64,000 nucleotides of DNA, from assembly GCF_028823635.1 (NCBI RefSeq), contig NZ_JAPEHU010000001.1, forward strand, positions 248,001 through 312,000. The letters run 5' to 3'. This stretch comes from Demequina sp. B12 (lineage in GTDB: Bacteria; Actinomycetota; Actinomycetes; Actinomycetales; Demequinaceae). The translations under genes were made by a program, and so were the position numbers. A model generated the notes under the pieces. That model had not been told where the DNA came from. It ran no database searches and worked only from the letters and a program-made list of their open reading frames with translations. Positions 25,701-33,039 of this stretch are shown in pieces (within the stretch, counting starts at the first letter, position 1; the number at the start of each line of letters is the position of its first letter).

Positions 25701-28700
25701 TCGCCCACCTGCGCTTGGACGTAGTCGGTGTACGTCACGGGGCGGGGGTCCAGTTCGGCAGCCAAGACACCGACGGTCGCCGTTGCCGTTGCGGTCGCAC
25801 CGCGCGCATCCTCAACGGAGAACGTGAACGCCACCTGGCCAGAGAACCCAGCATCCGCCGTGTACACCAGCGAGCGGCCGTCAGCTGAAACGCGCGCAGC
25901 ACCCGTGCTGGGCTGGGTCTCAATGGCCTTCAACGAGACCCGGTCACCGTCGGGATCCGTGCCCGTGCCGTCAAAGGGCAGCCGCACTTCTTGACCGGCT
26001 GCCACACGGCCCGCAAGCGGTTGCGGCGTAGGCGGCTGATTGGTCTCGTTCGCCAATACGGTCACCACCACGGAAGCCTTGTCCGACTGCGTGGGATAGC
26101 CCAGCACGTACGCCGAATAGTCAATCGTGTAGACGCCCGGGGTTTGCGGCGCGAGGTAGCGCACCAGAGTGCCTGCAGGGAAGGCCAGGCCGCCGCCGTC
26201 AGCGAGTTCCACGGAATCGGCGTCGAGGGCGATCACGTTGCCCGCCGGGCCCACGTCGTTGGCCAGCACCTTGATGTCCGCCTGAGTTCCTGCACGCACG
26301 GTGATGGAGTCGTCGACCGCCAGCGGGGTAGCAGGCACGTCAGTGCCGAGCAAGATCACGGTGATCTCGCCGCGCACGGTGGACTCTGGCCGTCCAGAAC
26401 CGTCAGAAACGGTGTAGCTCACCGTGCCGAGCGTGCCCGGCTGTCCCGTCTCCGTGTCACCAGACAAACGCAGAGCCGAGTGGCCCACGATGTCCGCAGA
26501 CAACTGGGCGCCATCGGCCGGAGTGGTGTGCAGGTCGCTCAGCAGCAAGACGTTGCGGCCCGGGTCTGTCACGGCGGCCAGGACATCGACCGTCACGTCC
26601 TCATGAGTACGCACGAATGCGGTGAGCGGCGCAGTGGTGAGCTGCGAATCCTCAGGGTCGATCACAGTGATGCGGGCCATACCGCGCCCGTCGGAAATGC
26701 CGTCGTTGACGGTGAAGTCGACCAGGAACGATCCTGGCTCCTCACTCGAGAACGTGAAGCCCACCAGTCCCTGCGCGGTGGCCACCACCGCATCAGAGTC
26801 AGTACCTGCGGAGGCCTCTGTCACGGTGAGTGGGCCGCGAGCGCCGGTCACCCGCTCAGCGAGTTCCACGGTCGCTTGAACCCCGGTGGTGACGGTGACG
26901 GCGAGGTCTTCAACCCGCAGTTCGGGCTCCCCCACCACGGCGACGGTGAGGTCCTTGTCGTTGGACGCTCCAAACGCATCGGCCACTTCCACGGTGATGG
27001 GTACGGAACCGGTCTCCGTGGTCGAGGGGTTGGTGTGCTGGAACACCAGTTGACCTTCGGGGGACGGCGCGGTGACACCGACGGACGATGAGGTGTGTGC
27101 GGAGGCAAGGTAGATGGGGTCACCTTCGGGGTCGACCCACCCGGTGAGGACGTCCACGTTGACGGTGCCGCCAGGGTTGACCTGCGGTGAGGGCCAGTCG
27201 ACCTGGCAGTCGTCGACGCCGCACCATTGAGGCGGGGAGTTCTCGGACTCGTCCTTAATGGTGATCGTGACAGTCGCGGGCTCCGATTCGAGTCCGTCGT
27301 CTGCGGTGCCGTCGGTGATGGCGTAGGTCAGCGTGGCAGTGCCGGTGGCGTTGTCGGCGACGTCGACCACTACCAGCTGTGAGTCGTCTGCGACGTGTGC
27401 GGTGCCGAAGGCCTCGTCGAGACCCGTGAGGGAGGCGGGGTCCACGGCAAGGACGTCTCCGTTGGCGTCGTGGTCGTTGAGGAGGACCGGCAACGCTACT
27501 TGGCGTCCCGCGCGCGCTCCGAAGGCGTCGTCTTGGGCGATGGGGGCGCGAGGCTCGGTGACTTCTGTGGCGACTTCGCGGTCGTCAGCGGCCTGCTGGA
27601 CCTCGTCGTCGATTTCCCACTGCTGGGACGAACCGATCAGGCGGCCGGAGGGGACGTCCCACACCCAGCCAGTACGGGCTTCGTTCAACACCAGGCGGGA
27701 TCCGTTGGACCGCAGCACCGGCACGACACGTTCACCCAAGGTGGCCTCGCCGTACGACAGTTGGACGGGGCTCTCGCCACTCATCCATAGTTCGCCAGGA
27801 CCGTTCTCTGGGCCGAGCCAGGCGGCAACCATGCCGGCACCATCGGGCGATTCGGTGGGGCGGGCCGGCGTGCCGCGTGACAAGTCTGTGGGACCTACCA
27901 GGTAGGACGCGCTGGTGCCATCGATTGCAGCAGAGACGATGCCGTAGTCATCTGCGATGAGCACCTCGTCACGTGCGCTGCTTGCCTTCTGAAGCAGGGC
28001 GTCCTCGGCGGCACCCGTCGCGAGGGGCTCAGCGAGGTCTTGGATCCACAGGCGGGCCGTGTCTTCGTCGTACAGCACCCAGGTGTCACCTACCCAGGTG
28101 ATCTGTACACCTTCCGTTTCGGGGCCTTCGGGCAGGGCCGATGTCGCAAGCACCTCGCCCGTTACTACGTTGCCTGTCAGCACGGCACGGCGCTCAGGCG
28201 AGTATGCGCCCACGATTCCGGACGTCGACACGGACACGGTGGCGGCACGGAACTGGGGACGTTCCTCACCTTCCTCGACTTCCACGTCCGCGAACGGGTC
28301 AAAGCCGCGTGGGCTGGTCGCGGAACCGGTCGCCATGTCTCCGGCGAACACCTGCCCGGTATCGGTCAGGTACGCCACATACGTGCCGGTGCTGACGACC
28401 GCATCGGTTCCCGTGGGGGTCGCGACCGTCGCTTCTGGGGCTTCCGCGGAGATGTCGAACGGCATTGCCGCGTCCACCTGGGTCACGGAGCCCAGGTTGT
28501 TGGAGAAGACCAGCAGGTCACCGCCGTTTTGCACCAGGTCGCTGGGAGCTGCGACGCCCTTGACGGTGTCGAGTTCACCCACGGTCGTGTTGACGCGGGC
28601 GAACCGCTGTCCGGTGCCGGTTTGGAGGGCCCACACTGACGGACTGTCCGGTGTCACTTCCCGCTCGTCAAAACCGGGCGCAACAAACACCCCCACCAGG

Positions 28701-28792
28701 ATGGCGGCCACCAAGGCCCCCACGCCGATGCGACGGACCACCCGCCACCGAGCCGCCGTGGCACGCCCCAACCCCGTCTCCACTGCGCTCAT
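22775..28792 (-). CDS. Giant surface protein with Ig-like and fibronectin type III domains
   Basis: A protein of about 2005 residues, anchored by one N-terminal helix (about 25-43) with the rest outside the cell. Residues about 60-380 look like a WD/propeller-type region. A long array of Ig/cadherin-like units follows, marked by PIAQDDAFGARAG with LPVLLNDHDANGD, and by AVDDSITVRAGTQADIKVLANDV. A fibronectin type III-like unit lies at about 1500-1600 (FSVTAGGTEVATC, then YSVVAVNSVGKSKG). The C-terminus is Cys-containing and ends in a Pro/Thr tail; no LPxTG signal is present. The ATG at 28792 lies just after the kinase stop. It corresponds to the fn3 gene of PFNA clusters and could supply the extracellular sensor that the kinase lacks. 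Confidence 0.88.
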   Translation of the reverse strand: MSAVETGLGRATAARWRVVRRIGVGALVAAILVGVFVAPGFDEREVTPDSPSVWALQTGTGQRFARVNTTVGELDTVKGVAAPSDLVQNGGDLLVFSNNLGSVTQVDAAMPFDISAEAPEATVATPTGTDAVVSTGTYVAYLTDTGQVFAGDMATGSATSPRGFDPFADVEVEEGEERPQFRAATVSVSTSGIVGAYSPERRAVLTGNVVTGEVLATSALPEGPETEGVQITWVGDTWVLYDEDTARLWIQDLAEPLATGAAEDALLQKASSARDEVLIADDYGIVSAAIDGTSASYLVGPTDLSRGTPARPTESPDGAGMVAAWLGPENGPGELWMSGESPVQLSYGEATLGERVVPVLRSNGSRLVLNEARTGWVWDVPSGRLIGSSQQWEIDDEVQQAADDREVATEVTEPRAPIAQDDAFGARAGRQVALPVLLNDHDANGDVLAVDPASLTGLDEAFGTAHVADDSQLVVVDVADNATGTATLTYAITDGTADDGLESEPATVTITIKDESENSPPQWCGVDDCQVDWPSPQVNPGGTVNVDVLTGWVDPEGDPIYLASAHTSSSVGVTAPSPEGQLVFQHTNPSTTETGSVPITVEVADAFGASNDKDLTVAVVGEPELRVEDLAVTVTTGVQATVELAERVTGARGPLTVTEASAGTDSDAVVATAQGLVGFTFSSEEPGSFLVDFTVNDGISDGRGMARITVIDPEDSQLTTAPLTAFVRTHEDVTVDVLAAVTDPGRNVLLLSDLHTTPADGAQLSADIVGHSALRLSGDTETGQPGTLGTVSYTVSDGSGRPESTVRGEITVILLGTDVPATPLAVDDSITVRAGTQADIKVLANDVGPAGNVIALDADSVELADGGGLAFPAGTLVRYLAPQTPGVYTIDYSAYVLGYPTQSDKASVVVTVLANETNQPPTPQPLAGRVAAGQEVRLPFDGTGTDPDGDRVSLKAIETQPSTGAARVSADGRSLVYTADAGFSGQVAFTFSVEDARGATATATATVGVLAAELDPRPVTYTDYVQAQVGEDRRVVITPTANDIDLSGGELQLVSVVPDAKRGTDEYDALAAHVGKPDGDRIQFTVGTEPGTLAFVYTVANSQGSTSIGRIILKAVREPIADVPIITDTVLTADTREQFADGVDVLADKVAWGAGDPAGLTLSLWGSQEDLTVSGRSISGPLPDSARLVPFQVSGVNFAGEEVVSYGFLRVPGDREIIVALKENFTVPEVNENESITFDMADLIALPPETSFTIDADAVAASGSRAQGVCTSAGGTRLTYSAGEGEPYTDTCAVPVLVDGQDEPTTLPVPVIIIPEIPVPTLAGAALEVSPGEEATFDLAGMVSWPDGAPGRPVEFGITEAGEWFTVSRSGTVLTLKAASDAPPGNTENITVTLTSDPETPPVSLALEVGPAPSTLPKGATVTQTCSQADGSSCTIDVIGGSGEVNPLPETQLELVSVSSDGTCSGVSFDIASDTAVRASWTGDTAGAKCSASFVVRDAQKRLSSGERLGSVTVDLQGFPGTPAALTQTAYGDGSITLGVDPGAAASAYPAITGFSVTAGGTEVATCTASGACSQITGLSNGEKTQYSVVAVNSVGKSKGSASATAWAYAPPAQPALVSTAPSVTGGEGLRADLVLRVSDPSTRSLQLTSASGEQRTVQVSGRGNVTVNGYLVGSNTPQTVTVTPVTRHELPPVGASSESGETLSFQANGVGGPLVTSPSWKASTDGQQVTFTAQVASAGTGSETYIGIAADGQHCTPNTRANGGSASVTVTVESNRLYTYNLCAESRVGSKGYGTSSQAITGVYTYQDPGAPAVNNGYGVSNRCEPSNSARCETSWSAPSVQSAPRGFELRYSHEGAPPQSSFSLANAYGNVPSIRAVYCPTFLGTDAPCSDSSTAVGPADTTRSYPTEVTFVSCSVANESVNVTVAAQPGDYTTAVTWWEDSWSNTQGVELWNRNYASIEVTFTGALSGIRSWESSRKSCGDLVDEPAPVVTPTPSPTPTVAP

Positions 28793-28796
28793 CGCG

Positions 28797-29909
28797 TTAC
28801 GCCCCCACCACAACCAGGATTGTCACGACCACGCCCACCACGGCTGCACCGCCGATCGCGGCACCCACCGCGATTGAGCGTCCTACCTTGCCGGCTCGTC
28901 GTGCCCGCATGGTGCTGGTGCCTGCCCGTGTATGAGCGTCTGCGTCGCGCCGCAGACGTTGCGATTGGACTGGCACCGTGGAACGCACTGCCTGGCGCTG
29001 CTCACCCGCCTCCGGCATCGGCACCGCTGACTGGGACCACTCATCTTTGGGGATCTCCAGCGCGGTCACCGGCAATCCCATTTCCATCTCCACCTGTTGG
29101 AGTGCGTGGCCGAAGGCTTGCGCTGTGGGGTAGCGGTCTCCCGGGAGTTTGCGCATGCCGCCCTCAAGGGCACGCTGCAACACGTCGGGGACATCGGACC
29201 TGTCAATGTCCACATACTTGGCTTTGCCGATGCGCTTGATCAGGTCTGCGTCATTGCGACGCTGCCCAGGGATGTCGAATGGGCTGTGCTGGGCCAGCAG
29301 CGTGTACACGGTCGCCGCGAGCGCCCACACTTCCGTGGCCACGCTGCCCGACGTCTTGTGGTCCACCACTTCTGGCGCGCTCCACGGTGGCGACATGGCA
29401 ATGACGTCGTCTTCGCCTTGCTCTAGGGCCGATGCCACACCAAAGTCGCTCAGCACAGGGTGGCCAAACGAGGTCAAGAGAATGTTGGACGGCTTGATGT
29501 CACGGTGCAGGAGGCCGGCGCGGTGGGCGGTCTCGATGGCCGATGCGATCTTGATTCCGATCGACAGCACTTCCGCGACTGGCATGCGCTCGTTGCGGTA
29601 CCGGTTGGTGAGCGAGGCCGGGCAGTATTCGGACACCAAGAATGGCCGGCCGTCAGCAGAGACCCCCGCTTGGTACACGGTGAGGATGCTGGGGTGGGCG
29701 CTCAACTGCGCCATGACGTCCGCTTCCGACGCGAGTGCGGCGGCCGCAGCTTCGTCTTCGATACGGCTCAAGAGGACTTTGACGGCGACCAAACGTCGCG
29801 GCATGTCCTGCTGAAACAGGAACACGTCGGCAAAACCACCTGACCCTAACGGACGCACATACGTGTATCCAGGCAGTACAGGTGGGCTCAGTGCTTGGCG
29901 TTTCGCCAT
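28797..29909 (-). CDS. Membrane-anchored Ser/Thr protein kinase (Pkb2-like)
   Basis: A 370-residue eukaryotic-like kinase. The kinase domain fills about residues 12-280: the glycine loop GSGGFADVF, VAVKVLLSR with the ATP-binding Lys, HRDIKPSNILL (catalytic loop), SDFGVASAL (metal site) and WSAPEV. A basic juxtamembrane linker leads to one helix at the extreme C-terminus (about 345-368), so there is no extracellular domain, in contrast to PASTA kinases. It heads the operon, with a ribosome binding site GGAGG upstream. In bifidobacteria the equivalent gene is pkb2 of the PFNA cluster. Confidence 0.93.
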   Translation of the reverse strand: MAKRQALSPPVLPGYTYVRPLGSGGFADVFLFQQDMPRRLVAVKVLLSRIEDEAAAAALASEADVMAQLSAHPSILTVYQAGVSADGRPFLVSEYCPASLTNRYRNERMPVAEVLSIGIKIASAIETAHRAGLLHRDIKPSNILLTSFGHPVLSDFGVASALEQGEDDVIAMSPPWSAPEVVDHKTSGSVATEVWALAATVYTLLAQHSPFDIPGQRRNDADLIKRIGKAKYVDIDRSDVPDVLQRALEGGMRKLPGDRYPTAQAFGHALQQVEMEMGLPVTALEIPKDEWSQSAVPMPEAGEQRQAVRSTVPVQSQRLRRDADAHTRAGTSTMRARRAGKVGRSIAVGAAIGGAAVVGVVVTILVVVGA

Positions 29910-29980
29910 TGTCCTACCCCCCTCCTACCGCAGCTTTCGAGGGCAACCTCTGCCCATCAACAAACGGTAGGAACGGGGTT

Positions 29981-30009
29981 ACTCTAGCGGACCCCCGGGC
30001 GCAGGTGAA
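29981..30009 (-). promoter_or_regulatory. Putative promoter of the kinase/fn3 operon
   Basis: On the minus strand TTCACC (30004-30009) and TAGAGT (29981-29986) are separated by 17 bases, a good match to a housekeeping promoter. Transcription would start near 29974, giving a leader of about 65 nt before the kinase ATG. All eight downstream genes overlap or nearly abut, so this may drive the whole 16-kb operon. Confidence 0.5.
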
Positions 30010-30056
30010 CAGTCCCACGCACGTGTGAGAGATTGCACTCCGCGCGGCTGACGGGA

Positions 30057-32921
30057 CTAATCAGCGATGTCTTCCAACGGCGGGCACGCGCACACCAGAT
30101 TGCGGTCGCCGTGAGCATTGTCGATGCGAGACACCGGCGGGAAGTACTTGTCCTGACGTAGCCCCGGCACCGGGAACGCGGCCTGTTCACGTCCGTACGC
30201 GCGCTCCCATACATCGGCGGCGACAGCATCGGCGGTGTGGGGGGCGTGCCTCAACGCGGTGTCCTCTGCCGCGATGTCTCCGCGTTCCACGGCAGCGATC
30301 TCTTCGCGGATCACCTTCATGGCTTCGATGAAGCGTTCCAGCTCGGTGACGTCTTCACTTTCCGTGGGTTCCACCATGAGCGTGCCGGGGACGGGGAAGG
30401 ACATGGTGGGCGCGTGAATGCCGAAGTCGATGAGGCGCTTCGCGATGTCCTCCGCCGTGATGCCCGTGACTTTGGTGAGGGGGCGGACGTCGAGGATGCA
30501 TTCGTGAGCGACCAGACCGTTTTGACCGCGGTACAGCACAGGGAAGTCGTCGGCGAGGCGAGTGGCCACATAGTTGGCGGCGAGGACCGCGACCTTGGTG
30601 GCGCGGCCCAGTCCCTCGTGACCCATGAGTGCAATGTAAGCCCAGGTAATAGGCAGGATTCCGGCAGAGCCGAACGGTGCCGCGGACACGGGTGAGCCAC
30701 GGCGAGCCAACTCCGCGGGCCGCTGGATGGTCTGGCGCAGGGCAGGCAGGTAAGGAACCAGGTGGTCAGCGACTGCAACAGGGCCCACGCCCGGACCGCC
30801 GCCGCCGTGGGGAATGCAGAAGGTCTTGTGCAGGTTCAGGTGCGACACGTCGCCGCCAAAGTGACCGGGCTTCGCGAGTCCCACCAAGGCGTTGAGGTTT
30901 GCGCCATCGATGTAGACCTGGCCTCCCGCATCGTGGACGGCACCACACACATCCTTGACGCGCTCCTCGTACACGCCGTGCGTCGACGGATAGGTGAGCA
31001 TGATGCACGCCACCTGTCCCTCGTACTTCTCGAGCTTTGCTTGCAGGTCGTCGGGGTCGATGCCGCCGTCCTCAGCGGTCGCGACCATCACCACACGCAG
31101 TCCAGCAAGGACCGCGGAGGACGCATTGGTGCCGTGAGCCGATGCCGGGATGAGGCACACGTCGCGGGCTTCCCCGCCGTTGTCCTTCAGGTAGGAGCGG
31201 ATCGCCAACAGGCCTGCATACTCACCTTGGGAGCCAGCATTGGGCTGAACGGAAACGGCGGCGTAGCCCGTGATGTCCGCCAGCCATTCTTCGAGTTGCG
31301 CGATCATGTCGCGGTAGCCGGCGGTTTGGTCGGAGGGCGCGAACGGGTGGATGCGCGCGAACCCTGGCCAGCTGATGGGGGCCATCTCTACGGCTGCGTT
31401 CAGTTTCATGGTGCACGAACCCAAAGGAATCATCGTGCGGTCCAAGCTCAGGTCCCGGTCCGCGAGACGGCGCATGTAGCGCATGAGCGACGTCTCGGAG
31501 CGGTGCTGGTGGAAGATCGGATGGGTCAGGTAGTCGCTGCTTCGACGCAACGACAACGGGATTGCGACGCGCGGCGCGCTGTACACACTGTGGCGCTTGC
31601 GGGCCGTCACGGCCTCCACCACCACGTCCAAGATGTCCAGGCTCGTGACCTCGTCGCAGGCAATGCCAACATGGTCGGCGTCAATCCGGCGCAGGTTGAT
31701 GCCTTCGGCTGCGGCGCGCGCAATCACGGAGTCCGCGCCACCGGGCGCCTTCACGACGACTGTGTCGAAGAAGTGCTCGTGGAGCACGTCGACTCCTGCG
31801 GCCGCGAGCGCATCGGCCAGGGTCACGGCGGTGGAGTGCACCTTGGTGGCGATGTCGCGCAAACCGTCCGGGCCGTGGTGGATGGCGTAGAAGCCGGCCA
31901 CGACGGCGAGGAGTGCTTGTGCGGTGCAGATGTTGGAGGTGGCCCGGTCGCGGCGGATGTGCTGTTCGCGGGTTTGCAGGGTGAGGCGGTAGGCGGGACG
32001 TCCGTCGGCGTCAACGCTCACACCTACAAGGCGGCCGGGGAGTTGCCGTTCGAGCCCTTCGCGCACGGACATGAATGCGGCGTGCGGGCCGCCAAAGAAC
32101 AACGGCACTCCGAAGCGTTGCGCAGACCCGACCGCGATGTCGGCACCAATCTCTCCGGGCGCCTTGATCATGGTGAGGGACAGCAGGTCTGCCGCAACGG
32201 TGACGAGCCCACCAGCGCCGTGTGCGGATGCGATGACGTCCTGAATCTCCCGCAGCACACCGGTGTTGCCGGGCTGCTGGAGCACCAAGCCGATGAGGTC
32301 GTCTGGCGCGGTCCACTCGGCGTCGATGACCTGGACCTCGAGGCGCAACCCGATTGCTTCTGCGCGGGCGGTGACCACGTCGATGGTTTGCGGAAGGCAT
32401 TCGGCGTCCAGCACGATCACGCCGCCCTCGCGGCCCTTGACGGCTCGGCGCATCAGCAGCACGGCCTCTGCGACGGCGGTTGCTTCGTCGAGGAGCGATG
32501 CTCCCGCGATCGGCAATGCGGTGAGGTCCGCGACCATGGTCTGGAAGTTCAGCATCGCTTCAAGGCGACCTTGCGAGATTTCCGCCTGATACGGCGTATA
32601 CGCCGTGTACCAGGCGGGGTTCTCGATGACGTTGCGGCGGATCACCATGGGGGTGATGGTGTCGAAGTAGCCCTGGCCAATCATCTGAATGTTGACCCGG
32701 TTGCGTTGCGCAAGCGTCTGGAGTGCGTTGAGGGTGTCGTTCTCCGTGAGCGGTTCCGGCAGCACAAGGACATCGTCCTGGCGGATCGCCGCCGGGATAG
32801 CGGCCTCGGCAAGATCGTCGAGGGAGTGGTAGCCCACGACCTCAAGCATGGTGTCCACGGCATCGTGGTTCGGGCCGATGTGTCTTTCAGCAAACGCGCT
32901 CACGCGCCCATTGTGTCGCAT
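30057..32921 (-). CDS. gcvP: Glycine dehydrogenase (aminomethyl-transferring), P protein
   Basis: A 954-residue fused P protein, which decarboxylates glycine with pyridoxal phosphate and passes the aminomethyl group to GcvH. The N-terminal [17 protein letters not shown] is diagnostic, and the PLP-binding Lys lies in [16 protein letters not shown]. The length equals that of single-chain P proteins. The ATG at 32921 has GAGG five bases upstream; a GTG at 32903 is an alternative that lacks such a site. It is monocistronic, between the secreted nucleotidase and the kinase operon, while gcvT-gcvH lie 16 kb away on the same strand. Confidence 0.97.
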   Translation of the reverse strand: MRHNGRVSAFAERHIGPNHDAVDTMLEVVGYHSLDDLAEAAIPAAIRQDDVLVLPEPLTENDTLNALQTLAQRNRVNIQMIGQGYFDTITPMVIRRNVIENPAWYTAYTPYQAEISQGRLEAMLNFQTMVADLTALPIAGASLLDEATAVAEAVLLMRRAVKGREGGVIVLDAECLPQTIDVVTARAEAIGLRLEVQVIDAEWTAPDDLIGLVLQQPGNTGVLREIQDVIASAHGAGGLVTVAADLLSLTMIKAPGEIGADIAVGSAQRFGVPLFFGGPHAAFMSVREGLERQLPGRLVGVSVDADGRPAYRLTLQTREQHIRRDRATSNICTAQALLAVVAGFYAIHHGPDGLRDIATKVHSTAVTLADALAAAGVDVLHEHFFDTVVVKAPGGADSVIARAAAEGINLRRIDADHVGIACDEVTSLDILDVVVEAVTARKRHSVYSAPRVAIPLSLRRSSDYLTHPIFHQHRSETSLMRYMRRLADRDLSLDRTMIPLGSCTMKLNAAVEMAPISWPGFARIHPFAPSDQTAGYRDMIAQLEEWLADITGYAAVSVQPNAGSQGEYAGLLAIRSYLKDNGGEARDVCLIPASAHGTNASSAVLAGLRVVMVATAEDGGIDPDDLQAKLEKYEGQVACIMLTYPSTHGVYEERVKDVCGAVHDAGGQVYIDGANLNALVGLAKPGHFGGDVSHLNLHKTFCIPHGGGGPGVGPVAVADHLVPYLPALRQTIQRPAELARRGSPVSAAPFGSAGILPITWAYIALMGHEGLGRATKVAVLAANYVATRLADDFPVLYRGQNGLVAHECILDVRPLTKVTGITAEDIAKRLIDFGIHAPTMSFPVPGTLMVEPTESEDVTELERFIEAMKVIREEIAAVERGDIAAEDTALRHAPHTADAVAADVWERAYGREQAAFPVPGLRQDKYFPPVSRIDNAHGDRNLVCACPPLEDIAD

Positions 32922-32991
32922 CGGCCCTCGTCACGACAGGGTGGAGCGCCGCACTGTGACACTTTCGCCGTCGGGCGGTGGTAACCCCCGG

Positions 32992-33025
32992 TCCCCCGTG
33001 CCCGCCCTTGGCCGGGCACGGGGGA
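32992..33025 (-). terminator. Hairpin terminator after the 5'-nucleotidase gene
   Basis: A perfect 13-bp stem (TCCCCCGTGCCCG with its complement) and an 8-base loop lie 15 bp past the stop of the nucleotidase gene. There is no long U-run. Confidence 0.7.
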
Positions 33026-33039
33026 GTCGAGCGGTCGGA

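Noticed and set aside
30762-32984. A 740-codon open frame antisense to gcvP
   Set aside because: It is a shadow of the glycine dehydrogenase gene; no domain or start signal supports it.
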